Source of the DNA: an uncultured Paracoccaceae bacterium | Lineage (GTDB): Bacteria; Pseudomonadota; Alphaproteobacteria; Rhodobacterales; Rhodobacteraceae | DNA: 64,000 nt | Direction: 5' to 3' | Assembly (NCBI GenBank): GCA_947496605.1 | Contig: CANMDF010000003.1 | Location: 372,001 to 436,000 of the forward strand | Shown here: piece by piece, positions 28,371 through 37,597 of the stretch | Numbering within the stretch: position 1 is the stretch's first letter | Layout: each line of letters begins with the position of its first letter | Translations under genes and position numbers: made by a program | Notes under the pieces: generated by a model | The model's input: only the letters and a program-made list of their open reading frames with translations | What the model was told of the DNA's origin: nothing | Database searches by the model: none

Positions 28371-29492
28371 TTAGAATGCGAAGGACAGCTCAACAGTTGT
28401 ACCGTTCTGGTAGTCGCCGCCACCGATCTCGTCGCCCTGGTCGCCATCGTCGTCCATTGCGTATGTTACGAGAACAGATGCGCCACCGCCGAGGTCGTAT
28501 GTACCGCCAACGTGGTAGTCAGTGTCTTCTTCGTTGTTGTTCTCAGCACCGCCGAATACGGACAGGCCGTTACCAACATCGTAAGAACCTTCAACTGCCC
28601 ACTTGGACACGCCTTGGTCGTCTTGCAGGTCAAGAGACGCAGCAATCGGGCCGTCAGCATAAGCAATGTTCAGACCGAGGTTGTCATCGTCGCCAGCAGC
28701 GCCGTCTTCAGCAACGTAGTAAGCTGTCGCTGTTACTGGGCCGAATGGGTATGCAACTTTGATACCTGTAGAGTTGTGCTCTGCACCGTCAAGTTCCCAG
28801 TCAACATAAGCAAGCGTGATAGTCGCGCCAGCTACAGCAGCTGTACCGGATACACCGAGAACGCCCTGCTGTGTGAAGTCGCCGTTGCCGTCAACGTAGT
28901 CTGTCTCTTCCTGGTAGGCCAAAGAAGCAGAGAACATGCCGAAGTCAGCGCCAGCACCGATTGAGAGCTGCTGCAGATCGTCGGAACCAGCAGAAGCTGA
29001 GTCGTCAACCAAGTAAGATACAGAAGCGTCAACGCCGCCGAACATTACGTCGCCACGAAGAACAGCAGAGTTGCTGCCTGTGGATACGCCGTCAGCTTCC
29101 ATGTCGCCAGCAGATACCCAGTGCTTTTCAGCAGCGCGGGATGTATCGCCGTAGAACAGGCCAGCTGATTCAGATGTCAAAGACAGAACGAAATCGGAAG
29201 AAGCCAGGTCCTGGCCGCCGTCGTTGCTCTGTGTTGCGTCATCACCAGCAACTGTGATTTCAAAGTAGGCACCGGCTTCAACGCCGTTGTCCAACGCTGC
29301 AGTAGCAGTCGTTTTCAGGTTGCCTTCCCAGTAGAAGCCGTTCTCGTCATCGTTAGTGACAGTCGCAGGATCGCCACCGTCGTTATAACCAAGAGTGGCC
29401 GACATGGAGTTTGAGATGGATGTGTGTCCGCCAGCAGCAGCAGCGCCCGCAAATGCGACGATAGCTGTTGTTGTAAGAAGGATGCTTTTCAT
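28371..29492 (-). CDS. Alphaproteobacterial general porin
   Basis: A 373-residue outer-membrane porin. A signal peptide (KSILLTTTAIVAFAGAAAAGG) is followed by acidic, Gly/Asp-rich loops and alternating beta strands, ending in the aromatic-terminal strand TVELSFAF required for barrel assembly. It resembles the 16-stranded porins of Rhodobacter. Codon use is strongly biased and uniform, as expected for a highly expressed gene. A GAGGGAAAATATCC leader gives a strong ribosome-binding site, and a terminator follows. It is probably one of the major outer-membrane proteins. Confidence 0.93.
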   Translation of the reverse strand: MKSILLTTTAIVAFAGAAAAGGHTSISNSMSATLGYNDGGDPATVTNDDENGFYWEGNLKTTATAALDNGVEAGAYFEITVAGDDATQSNDGGQDLASSDFVLSLTSESAGLFYGDTSRAAEKHWVSAGDMEADGVSTGSNSAVLRGDVMFGGVDASVSYLVDDSASAGSDDLQQLSIGAGADFGMFSASLAYQEETDYVDGNGDFTQQGVLGVSGTAAVAGATITLAYVDWELDGAEHNSTGIKVAYPFGPVTATAYYVAEDGAAGDDDNLGLNIAYADGPIAASLDLQDDQGVSKWAVEGSYDVGNGLSVFGGAENNNEEDTDYHVGGTYDLGGGASVLVTYAMDDDGDQGDEIGGGDYQNGTTVELSFAF

Positions 29493-29718
29493 GGATATTT
29501 TCCCTCGTGTTATGCATTCCCAAGAATGCCAGTTGTCCTAGCATTGGCGCTTACCTGCTCTCTTCCGCACGAACACTCAAGCAAAATAAGGCGGCGAATC
29601 CGGTCTTTGGCCAAAATGATGCATCAATGACACACAAATTTTTCAATCATGACATTGGGTGAAATTCGCACTATTTCAGGCCGAAACTTACCGTGATCCT
29701 TATTTGTCGGAGTCTGTC

Positions 29719-30372
29719 ATGCCTTTAGCCGAAATTCAGGGCCGTATTGTGGCCGCATGTGATGCTGCGGGCCGAAATATTGCAGATGTCAATTTAATTG
29801 CCGTTTCCAAGGTCCAACCCAACGCACGCGTTGCTGATGTCCTGAAAGAGGGTCACCGCGTGTTTGGCGAAAACAAAGTGCAAGAGGCCGCAAGCAAGTG
29901 GCCAGACTTTCGCACACAGTTTGACGGTATCCAGTTGCACCTGATCGGTCCGCTACAATCGAACAAAGTGAAACAAGCCATGCAGCTGGCAGATGCGATC
30001 CACACGGTCGATCGTTCTAAACTTGCCACAACAATCGCACGGCACGCACAAGATTTAGGGCGATGTCCGGATCTCTATATACAAGTGAACACCGGAGAAG
30101 AGCCGCAGAAGGCTGGCGTTCTGCCTGCCGATGCCGATGCATTCATCGCAGAGGTCCGCGCACTAGATCTACCGTTGAAAGGACTGATGTGCATTCCCCC
30201 GGTCGATGAAGAACCGTCTTTGCATTTCGCCCTGCTAGGCAAAATCGCCGCACGCAATGACCTGTCAGGTCTGTCCATGGGCATGAGCAGCGACTTTGAA
30301 AGCGCCATTGCTTTGGGTGCCACGCACATCCGCGTCGGCTCTGCCATTTTTGGCGAGCGTGTTTACGGGTGA
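29719..30372 (+). CDS. YggS-family PLP homeostasis protein
   Basis: A 217-residue pyridoxal-phosphate-binding protein of the YggS/PROSC family, which buffers PLP and amino acid balance without known catalysis. The PLP lysine is in NLIAVSKVQPNARV; FGENKVQEA and HLIGPLQSNKVKQA are the conserved blocks, and GMSSDFESAIALGATHIRVGSAIFGER closes the barrel. The frame opens at 29659, but ATG at 29719 follows TCGGAG by seven bases and gives the family N-terminus. It overlaps the pseudouridine synthase start by four bases. Confidence 0.94.
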   Translation: MPLAEIQGRIVAACDAAGRNIADVNLIAVSKVQPNARVADVLKEGHRVFGENKVQEAASKWPDFRTQFDGIQLHLIGPLQSNKVKQAMQLADAIHTVDRSKLATTIARHAQDLGRCPDLYIQVNTGEEPQKAGVLPADADAFIAEVRALDLPLKGLMCIPPVDEEPSLHFALLGKIAARNDLSGLSMGMSSDFESAIALGATHIRVGSAIFGERVYG

Positions 30373-31016
30373 GCGGCGACTATAATCCACCCCAAGACCC
30401 GTTGGTCATTCTGCATGACGATCACCAGGTTTTGCTGGTCGATAAACCAAGCGGCCTTTTGTCGGTGCCAGGCAAAGGTGAACACTTGGCCGATTGTCTT
30501 TTGGCCCGTGTCCAAGCCGCCTTTCCGATGGCCCTGCTGGTGCACCGCCTTGATCGCGACACATCAGGCGTCATGGTCTTTGCACTGACACCACACGCCC
30601 AACGCCATCTTGGTCTGCAGTTTGAGAAACGCCAGACCAAGAAAACCTACGTCGCCCGTGTTTGGGGCGAGATGACTGAAAAGACAGGAACCGTTGATCT
30701 GCCCTTAATCGTTGACTGGGAAAATCGACCGCTTCAAATGGTGGATCATGAAAACGGCAGGCAAGCACAAACCGATTGGCGCGTGATCCGTGCCAAGAAT
30801 GGCGAAAGCCGGGTCCGCCTGATGCCGCGGACAGGTCGGTCACATCAGTTGCGTGTGCATATGCTCGCACTTGGCCATCCGATTTTGGGTGATCCGTTTT
30901 ATGCACAAGGTGAAGCGCGGGATCACCCGCGCCTCATGCTGCATTCCGAGACATTGCAGTTCCGCCATCCCGATGGCGGGCAAGGCACTCGGATTACGGC
31001 AAAGTGCCCTTTCTAA
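30369..31016 (+). CDS. RluA-family rRNA/tRNA pseudouridine synthase
   Basis: A 215-residue pseudouridine synthase beginning with GTG inside the end of the yggS-like gene. The catalytic Asp lies in HRLDRDTSGVMVFAL (about residues 58-72). The KKTYVARVWG strand and the RTGRSHQLRVHMLALGHPILGDPFY C-terminal block are typical of the RluA type that modifies 23S rRNA U746 and tRNA U32. No S4 domain is present, which favours RluA over RluC/RluD. Exact target positions are inferred by family. Confidence 0.9.
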   Translation: MSGDYNPPQDPLVILHDDHQVLLVDKPSGLLSVPGKGEHLADCLLARVQAAFPMALLVHRLDRDTSGVMVFALTPHAQRHLGLQFEKRQTKKTYVARVWGEMTEKTGTVDLPLIVDWENRPLQMVDHENGRQAQTDWRVIRAKNGESRVRLMPRTGRSHQLRVHMLALGHPILGDPFYAQGEARDHPRLMLHSETLQFRHPDGGQGTRITAKCPF

Positions 31017-31021
31017 GGCCC

Positions 31022-32461
31022 TTATTCAGCGGCCCAGCCGGAAATAGCCTTTACCTCTAGGAATTCCTCAATCCCCCAAACGCCGCCTTCGCGGGCGCGA
31101 CCTGACATCTTCATGCCGCCAAAGGGTGATCCCGCAGCACGACCTTTGCCATTCATCTCAACCATGCCCGAACGCAGAGCCAACGCCATGCGGTTACGCT
31201 TGTCCCCGTCTTGGGTCTGGACATAATTGGTCAGGCCGTAAGGCGTATCATTGGCGATCTTCACGGCGTCCGCTTCATCATCAAACGGGATGATCGACAG
31301 GACCGGACCAAAAATCTCTTCCTGTGCGATACGCATATCGTTGGTCACATCGGCAAAAACGGTTGGACGGACAAAGAACCCACGGTTCATCCCCTCTGGC
31401 AAACCGGGGCCACCTGCAACCAAACGTGCGCCTTCGTTGATGCCGACCTCAATCATGTCTTGAATTTTGGCCCACTGGGTCTTGTTCACAACAGGGCCAA
31501 TGTGACGACCCGGTTCAGACGCGGGACCCACTGTCATCTTGGTGGCAATCTCAGCCGCAGCCTCGACCGTTTGGTCATAAATCGACCGTTCCACCAGCAT
31601 GCGGGTCGGTGCGTTACAGGACTGGCCAGAGTTTGCCATACAATGGATGACACCGCGCTTGACCGCTTTCTCGTCGGCATCCGCAAAGATGACATTGGCA
31701 CCCTTACCGCCCAATTCCAGCGTGACACGTTTTAGCGTCTCGGCGGCGGCAACCGAAATGGCTTTGCCCGCACGTGTGGATCCAGTGAAGCTGATCATCG
31801 CCACATCTTCGTGACGGGTCAGTTGGCTGCCAACACCGGCGCCGTCACCGTTCACAAGATTGAAGACACCAGCAGGCACACCTGCATCATGTACAAATTC
31901 GGCAAACAGCAGTGACGAAAGCGGCGATTCCTCGGATGGCTTCAACACCATCGTGCAGCCTGCAAGCAGGGCCGGGATCACCTTCAGCGTCACTTGGTTC
32001 ATCGGCCAGTTCCACGGGGTAATCAGACCGACAACGCCAATCGGTTCTAGCGCGATACGATCTTCTGGCGCGTGGGGACCAAGCGGCTTGATCCATTCGA
32101 TGTCATCCATAGCCCGCAGTGAATTCTTCAAGTGCCAAGGCAAACACGGGGCCTGACTGCTGCGGGCCATATCGATCGGTGCGCCCATCTCTAAACTGAT
32201 CGCTTCGGCCATTTCCTCAACCCGCGCTTCATATTGATCAAGGATCGCTTTGACATAACCCGCGCGTGTCGCCGGATCAGTCGCTGCCCATGCGGGGAAG
32301 GCAGCAGACGCCGCCGCAACCGCCGCATCCGTATCAGCCTGATCACCAAGTGAAATCACAGCACATGCGTCTTCGGTTGAAGGGTCGATCACGTGGTAAT
32401 CATTCGCTTCCACGGGCGGCACCCAAGCACCATTGATATAGAAGTTGCGGCTCTCAATCAT
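31022..32461 (-). CDS. NAD(P)-dependent aldehyde dehydrogenase
   Basis: A 479-residue aldehyde dehydrogenase superfamily member. The cofactor region reads ITPWNWP and FTGSTRAGKAI; the general base Glu is in LELGGKGANV (about residue 250) and the nucleophile Cys in NSGQSCNAPTRM (about 285). I chose ATG at 32461, preceded by GGAG at eight bases, over an upstream ATG in the open frame. The aldehyde is not inferable; the sequence looks like the broad betaine/aliphatic aldehyde branch. It is convergent with the rluA-like gene, with five bases between. Confidence 0.92.
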   Translation of the reverse strand: MIESRNFYINGAWVPPVEANDYHVIDPSTEDACAVISLGDQADTDAAVAAASAAFPAWAATDPATRAGYVKAILDQYEARVEEMAEAISLEMGAPIDMARSSQAPCLPWHLKNSLRAMDDIEWIKPLGPHAPEDRIALEPIGVVGLITPWNWPMNQVTLKVIPALLAGCTMVLKPSEESPLSSLLFAEFVHDAGVPAGVFNLVNGDGAGVGSQLTRHEDVAMISFTGSTRAGKAISVAAAETLKRVTLELGGKGANVIFADADEKAVKRGVIHCMANSGQSCNAPTRMLVERSIYDQTVEAAAEIATKMTVGPASEPGRHIGPVVNKTQWAKIQDMIEVGINEGARLVAGGPGLPEGMNRGFFVRPTVFADVTNDMRIAQEEIFGPVLSIIPFDDEADAVKIANDTPYGLTNYVQTQDGDKRNRMALALRSGMVEMNGKGRAAGSPFGGMKMSGRAREGGVWGIEEFLEVKAISGWAAE

Positions 32462-32589
32462 GGTATCACTCCAGCAGGTTGTCGGCGAAACTTGTGGCAT
32501 CGCAATCAGGACTGCGCAAGCGATAGTGGTACTTACACTGTTGCCCGCCTATATTGACGCCAATGCATTTCAGAAAAGGAAGTAAGACA

Positions 32590-33243
32590 ATGGGTCTGCG
32601 CATCAACGATACAATCCCAAATTTAACGGTCGAAACTGATCAGGGCAGTTTTTCACTTCATGACTGGATCGGCGATAGCTGGGCGATCCTGTTTTCACAC
32701 CCCAAGGATTTCACACCGGTTTGCACCACTGAATTCGGCGCCGTGGCTCAACTGGCCGACGAATGGTCCAAGCGTGGCACAAAGGTGATCGGCGTCAGCG
32801 TTGACGGCGTCGAGGACCATAAGAAATGGAAAGGTGACATTGAGACCGTAGGCGGTGCGCCTGCCGGTTTCCCGATCATTGCTGATTCCGGGCTAGAGGT
32901 CTCCAAAGCCTTCGACATGTTGCCAGCCGAGGCCTACTTGCCTGATGGCCGCACACCGGCAGATAGCGCGACAGTCCGATCTGTCTTTATCATCGGACCT
33001 GACAAGCAACTGAAACTGTCGATGACCTATCCAATGACGGTTGGCCGCAACTTTGCCGAAGTGCTGCGCGCGCTTGACGGGCTGCAAACATCCACGGGTC
33101 GTGGTGTTGCAACACCTGCGAACTGGAATGTCGGCGATGATGTGATTATCCCGGCGACCGTCAGCGACGAAGACGCGAAGGCCAAGTTTGGTGATTTCAC
33201 CAAAGTTCTGCCGTACTTGCGGACAACAAAACTGAAAGACTGA
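32590..33243 (+). CDS. 1-Cys (Prx6-type) peroxiredoxin
   Basis: A 217-residue peroxiredoxin. The peroxidatic Cys is in HPKDFTPVCTTEFGA (about residue 47), with the catalytic Thr and the downstream Arg in the SVFIIGPDKQLKLSMTYP region. The long C-terminal domain and the absence of a resolving VCP motif place it in the Prx6/AhpC-like 1-Cys group, which reduces hydrogen and lipid peroxides. ATG at 32590 is preceded by AAAAGGAAG. No RpoE-type site was found before it. A strong terminator follows. Confidence 0.93.
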   Translation: MGLRINDTIPNLTVETDQGSFSLHDWIGDSWAILFSHPKDFTPVCTTEFGAVAQLADEWSKRGTKVIGVSVDGVEDHKKWKGDIETVGGAPAGFPIIADSGLEVSKAFDMLPAEAYLPDGRTPADSATVRSVFIIGPDKQLKLSMTYPMTVGRNFAEVLRALDGLQTSTGRGVATPANWNVGDDVIIPATVSDEDAKAKFGDFTKVLPYLRTTKLKD

Positions 33244-33262
33244 TACTGCAATCACGTCACAA

Positions 33263-33292
33263 AAAAGCCGCCTGAGCAATCAGGCGGCTTTT
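33263..33292. terminator. Bidirectional terminator between peroxiredoxin and outer-membrane protein genes
   Basis: A 13-bp perfect stem (AAAAGCCGCCTGA / TCAGGCGGCTTTT) with a GCAA tetraloop. A-run on the left and T-run on the right allow it to end both convergent transcripts. Confidence 0.92.
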
Positions 33293-33314
33293 CGTATCTC
33301 AGGCAGTTTGTGCC

Positions 33315-33926
33315 TTAGTATGTATAGGACACGCCAAAGGCGATGTATGGCAGTGCCACAACATCTTTTGCGTCATCGATCGAATCCTGAACGTCTTGGT
33401 CAGCGTCAATTGTGTCTTGGTTGCCAGCGCCTGTTGCAGTCACTTCCAGGTCGATACCGCCTGTAAAGATCGCACCCAGTTCAGCTGTCAAAGCCCAACC
33501 TTCTGCAAAGTTCCAGTCATAACCAGTCGTGATCATCGGGGCGAGCGCGTTAGAAAACTCGGCTGTCACTTCAGCTTCTTCGCCAGCCGACGTGCCCTCA
33601 GCGCTCAACTCAGTGTTTGAGATGAACAGGCCGCCTGACAAACGCCAGCCATTTTGCATTGGGTAATAGTCGGCCAGAACGGCTAGACCACCAAGGTTGA
33701 AGTCACCTTCGGCGGTGTCTCCATCACTTGTTTCTTCATAGTTCGCGCTGAAACCACCCATCAACGCACCACGTGCACGCCATTGCGGATCAATCTGATA
33801 AGCACCCTCTAGGTTCAGGCCAAATGTAGAAAGGCCTGCGCCTACGGTGACGTCACCAGTTTCGGCTGAAGCCATTGTGCTAAGCGCCGTCAAAGCTGTC
33901 GCGGCGAAAAGTGTCTTAAATTTCAT
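33315..33926 (-). CDS. Outer-membrane beta-barrel protein
   Basis: A 203-residue protein with a signal peptide (KFKTLFAATALTALSTMASA, cleavage before ETGD) and about eight amphipathic strands, ending in YIAFGVSYTY, an aromatic-terminated last strand. It resembles small OmpW- or OmpA-like 8-strand barrels found in roseobacters. The ATG at 33926 has GAGGGA six bases upstream; the in-frame region above it lacks such a site. The loop AGNQDTIDADQDVQDSIDDAKD is very acidic. Function is unknown beyond membrane location. Confidence 0.82.
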   Translation of the reverse strand: MKFKTLFAATALTALSTMASAETGDVTVGAGLSTFGLNLEGAYQIDPQWRARGALMGGFSANYEETSDGDTAEGDFNLGGLAVLADYYPMQNGWRLSGGLFISNTELSAEGTSAGEEAEVTAEFSNALAPMITTGYDWNFAEGWALTAELGAIFTGGIDLEVTATGAGNQDTIDADQDVQDSIDDAKDVVALPYIAFGVSYTY

Positions 33927-34064
33927 GTGAGGTCCCTCATAAATTTCTATTTTTCGGTGTACTGCAGCTTTTGACACAAGAGCTGCTTACAGTTGTGCGA
34001 ATTGGCAAAGCAATCGCGCAAAAATATGGCATTTTTTGAACAATTTTAGATCGTTAACGAACAA

Positions 34065-34086
34065 CACCCGACCAATTGGCCGGGTG
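34065..34086 (-). terminator. Terminator downstream of pnp
   Basis: A hairpin (CACCCG / CGGGTG with inner CCAATTGG, one A-C mismatch) 40 bases after the pnp stop on the minus strand, followed there by TTGTTCGTTAACG. It has only a short T-rich tail. Confidence 0.7.
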
Positions 34087-34125
34087 CTATCAACTAAGCT
34101 TTAGATTGCAGTCAACGCAAGTGGG

Positions 34126-36258
34126 TTACTCTGACGCATCTTCTTTTGTGATTTCTTCGCCAGTCGCCTGATCAACCATCTTCATAGCCAAACGGACTTT
34201 GCCGCGATCATCAAATCCAAGCAGCTTGACCCAAACTTCCTGACCTTCTTTCAGAACATCAGAAGGATGATTCAGGCGCTTGTTTTCGATCTGGGACACA
34301 TGAACCAGACCGTCGCGCTTGCCAAAGAAGTTCACGAAGGCGCCGAAATCGACAAGCTTCACAACTTTACCTTTGTAAATCACACCCTCTTCTGGCTCAG
34401 CCACGATGGAATGGATCATGTCGTAGGCTTTCTTGATCGCTTCGGCATCGTTGGACGCTAGCTTGATGATACCTTCGTCGTTGATATCAACCTTAGCGCC
34501 AGATGTTTCCACGATCTCACGGATGACCTTACCACCTGACCCGATGACTTCACGGATCTTATCAGTTGGGATCTGCATGGTTTCGATCTTTGGCGCGTGC
34601 ACGCTGAATTCTTGCGCACCGGTCAGGGCTTTGCCCATTTCGCCAAGGATATGCAAACGACCAGCTTTGGCTTGGGCCAAGGCTTTGGACATGATCTCTG
34701 GCGTGATGCCCGCGATCTTGATGTCCATCTGCAAAGACGTGATGCCGTTCTCGGTACCCGCAACCTTAAAGTCCATGTCGCCAAGGTGATCTTCGTCACC
34801 AAGGATGTCGGACAGAATGGCATAGTCGCCATCGTCTTCCATAACCAGACCCATGGCCACACCAGCAACTGGTGCTTTCAAAGGTACACCCGCGTCCATC
34901 ATGGACAAGGAACCACCACAAACAGACGCCATCGAGGACGAGCCATTTGATTCAGTGATCTCTGACACCAGACGGATCGTGTATGGGAAATCGGTTGCCG
35001 CAGGCAGAACCGCCTGCAACGCACGCCATGCCAGCTTACCATGACCAATCTCGCGGCGGCCCGGGCCACCCACACGACCTACTTCACCAACAGAGTATGG
35101 TGGGAAGTTATAGTGCAGCATGAAGTTTGACTTATACATGCCGGTCAGCGCGTCGATCATCTGCTCGTCGTCACCGGTACCCAGTGTTGTCACGACAAGA
35201 CCTTGGGTCTCACCACGTGTGAACAAGGCAGACCCGTGTGTCCGTGGCAGGATGCCAGTCTCGGATACGATCGGACGGATGGTGTCGAGGGCACGGCCAT
35301 CGATACGCTTGCCGTTCTTAACGACATCACCGCGCAGAACGGCTGATTCCAGACCCTTTAGGGCAGAACCAAGGTTCGCGTCTTCTTGCTGCTCTTCAGT
35401 CAAAGCCTCAACAATCGCAGCTTTGGCAGCTGTGACCGCTGCAGTGCGTTCCTGCTTATCGGTGATCGCATAAGCGGCACGCATCTGGTCTTCGCCAGCG
35501 GCCTTCACGGCAGCGGACAGGTCAGAGTAATCAACCGGCTGGAAATCAAACGGCTCTTTCGCGCAATCCTCGGCCAGATCAATGATCAGGTCGATAACTG
35601 GCTGAATGCTTTCGTGTGCGAATGTCACCGCACCGAGCATTTCTTCTTCTGTCAGCTCGTATGCTTCGGATTCAACCATCATCACGGCGTCTTTGGTGCC
35701 GGCAACAACAAGGTCCAAACGCTGCTCAGGGTTCATACGCAGGTTATGCATGTCGTCAATTTCTGGGTTCAGGATGTATTCGCCATCCTCAAATCCAACG
35801 CGGCAGGCAGCAATCGGACCACGGAACGGCGCACCAGAAATGGTCAACGCAGCAGAGGCCGCGATCATCGCAACCATGTCAGGGTCATTCACCATGTCGT
35901 GGGACAGCACAGTACACATCACCAGAACTTCGTTTTTGAAGCCGGGGACGAACAATGGGCGAATTGGACGGTCGATCAAGCGGGATGTCAGCGTCTCTTT
36001 TTCAGTCGGACGCGCTTCGCGCTTAAAAAAGCCACCTGGCACTTTACCGGCGGCATAGTATTTCTCTTGGTAGTGGACGGTCAGCGGGAAAAAGTCCTGA
36101 CCCGGCTTTTGCTTACGTGCAAATGTCACGTTCGCCATAACGCTGGTTTCACCCAGTGTTGCAATGACAGAACCGTCTGCCTGGCGGGCAACTTTACCCG
36201 TTTCCAGTGTCAGCGTTTCTTCGCCCCACTGAATTGATTTCTTCACTTCATTAAACAT
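34126..36258 (-). CDS. pnp: Polynucleotide phosphorylase
   Basis: A 710-residue PNPase, a phosphorolytic 3'-5' exoribonuclease and degradosome component. Two RNase PH domains, an intervening helical domain, a KH domain ([25 protein letters not shown], about residue 560) and an S1 domain ([20 protein letters not shown], about 625-690) are all visible. The length is normal. In most alphaproteobacteria pnp follows rpsO directly; here about 3.7 kb with three unrelated genes and a terminator separate them, so pnp must have its own promoter. Confidence 0.98.
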   Translation of the reverse strand: MFNEVKKSIQWGEETLTLETGKVARQADGSVIATLGETSVMANVTFARKQKPGQDFFPLTVHYQEKYYAAGKVPGGFFKREARPTEKETLTSRLIDRPIRPLFVPGFKNEVLVMCTVLSHDMVNDPDMVAMIAASAALTISGAPFRGPIAACRVGFEDGEYILNPEIDDMHNLRMNPEQRLDLVVAGTKDAVMMVESEAYELTEEEMLGAVTFAHESIQPVIDLIIDLAEDCAKEPFDFQPVDYSDLSAAVKAAGEDQMRAAYAITDKQERTAAVTAAKAAIVEALTEEQQEDANLGSALKGLESAVLRGDVVKNGKRIDGRALDTIRPIVSETGILPRTHGSALFTRGETQGLVVTTLGTGDDEQMIDALTGMYKSNFMLHYNFPPYSVGEVGRVGGPGRREIGHGKLAWRALQAVLPAATDFPYTIRLVSEITESNGSSSMASVCGGSLSMMDAGVPLKAPVAGVAMGLVMEDDGDYAILSDILGDEDHLGDMDFKVAGTENGITSLQMDIKIAGITPEIMSKALAQAKAGRLHILGEMGKALTGAQEFSVHAPKIETMQIPTDKIREVIGSGGKVIREIVETSGAKVDINDEGIIKLASNDAEAIKKAYDMIHSIVAEPEEGVIYKGKVVKLVDFGAFVNFFGKRDGLVHVSQIENKRLNHPSDVLKEGQEVWVKLLGFDDRGKVRLAMKMVDQATGEEITKEDASE

Positions 36259-36412
36259 GATGTTTTCCTAGTTGGCCTGTTTGGCCTTTTTTGCGTAGGG
36301 GGCGTATTCCCCCTCATCCCGGTATCTTGCTATGGCGCTGGGATGCGGGCGCCTGCTTCTTCAAGATTTGCGGGGCTTAGCGGGTTTTTTTGTGTTTGGG
36401 AAGGGGGGCGGT

Positions 36413-37483
36413 TCAGCGCATTGGCACAGGTAAGCCCCGTTGCTTGGCGACTTCGATTTGTTCTGTCGTTGGGATCACCCATTCCGCCACGTGCTGGCGG
36501 TCAATCGCGTTCCTTGCAAAAAGTAGATCGCGTATCTGATGAAAATCCAATTCGCCACGCTCGCGGATATTGCTTTGCGGTGGTCCCGGCCATTCTTGAA
36601 CCACTGTATCTGCCAAGCAAAGGTTGCTGGCACCCGCTGCTTCACTCGAAAAGCCTTGCAGGTGATTATGGATCAAAGTGGGTGGCTTTTCGCGTCGTGC
36701 AAGAACAATCAACTGCTGGTCTGGATGCAAAGGAAATGCCGCTAAATGGGCGGCGGACCCATCCGTCATGACAATCGTCTCAGACGCTGCATATGTTCTC
36801 AGTTGCGTTTCAAGATCGTGCTGTTCGGGGGCAAAGATTTCGAAACCCGATTGGCGCAAATTGTCTTCTAGCACGTCTTCGCAAAGGACATGACCTAAGG
36901 CAGGTTCAAGCTGTGTTCTTGTGACATAAAGCTTTGATCCGGGCTTAGGCGCAACATCCTTTGATACAATGCTGTCGCGACACCATGCGACGAACGCGGG
37001 GTCCGGAATGCAGTGTGTCGTTTCCCCAAAAAGACTCTCTCCCAAAAACAGATTGCTCACACGGGTAGGCGCAACAATAAGCTGAACCGGCAAAGTGACC
37101 CCGAATGCAGCATATGTCCTGCGAAGCATTGCTTGTTTGCCTCTACGACGAAGCGCGCGCGGGAAACCTGCAAGCAAAATACCATCCACCGCACCTGCTT
37201 TTTCAAGCCAAGGCAGCCTGCCTAAGCATTGTGTGATCTGATGACCAAAATGCGGCTGAAAGAACCCGCCAAACAACCACTTTCCTTCGAGCTCGCTTAT
37301 TTCGTCGGCTAAGTCGGACAGCGAAGGATCATACCCTTGGTTGTCGTACCGGTTGAGCGAACAGCGCGATCCCGGCAAGACAGTGTCAGACTGGTCCTTA
37401 ATCGCAAGTGCAAGTCTTTTGTCTACGACACGTGCCTGAAAGGGTGGGACGATCGTCGCGTTCTGGTGCCAGTGGCCGCTCAC
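36413..37483 (-). CDS. Glycosyltransferase family 61 protein
   Basis: A 356-residue protein of the GT61/DUF563 type. The second half has the family features: KLYVTRTQLEPALGHVLCEDVLEDNLRQSGFEIFAPE, then an adenylate-like VMTDGSAAHLAAFPL segment (usual form GxHGAGLxNxxF, here with DGSAAHL). No signal peptide or membrane helix is visible. GT61 enzymes add xylose or GlcNAc in eukaryotes; in bacteria they sit in capsule and polysaccharide loci, but none is present here. It is divergent from the amidinotransferase gene with 114 bases between them. Confidence 0.8.
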   Translation of the reverse strand: MSGHWHQNATIVPPFQARVVDKRLALAIKDQSDTVLPGSRCSLNRYDNQGYDPSLSDLADEISELEGKWLFGGFFQPHFGHQITQCLGRLPWLEKAGAVDGILLAGFPRALRRRGKQAMLRRTYAAFGVTLPVQLIVAPTRVSNLFLGESLFGETTHCIPDPAFVAWCRDSIVSKDVAPKPGSKLYVTRTQLEPALGHVLCEDVLEDNLRQSGFEIFAPEQHDLETQLRTYAASETIVMTDGSAAHLAAFPLHPDQQLIVLARREKPPTLIHNHLQGFSSEAAGASNLCLADTVVQEWPGPPQSNIRERGELDFHQIRDLLFARNAIDRQHVAEWVIPTTEQIEVAKQRGLPVPMR

Positions 37484-37597
37484 TCAAAGTCTACCTTTTT
37501 TCAGTTGTGTTCTTTTTCGGCAGCAGACCAGAGGTAATCCTGCTTGTGAAGCCTAAGGTTACTCACTACGAATTTTCCTAACATTGGGAGACGCGTT

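Noticed and set aside
29694..29722. TGATCC upstream of the yggS-like gene as another RpoE promoter
   Set aside because: No TAAnA element follows at 18 bases, and the site falls at the gene start.
35386..36237. 283-codon open frame antisense to pnp
   Set aside because: It lies entirely inside the pnp coding region on the other strand, has Cys/His-rich random-looking composition and no ribosome-binding site.
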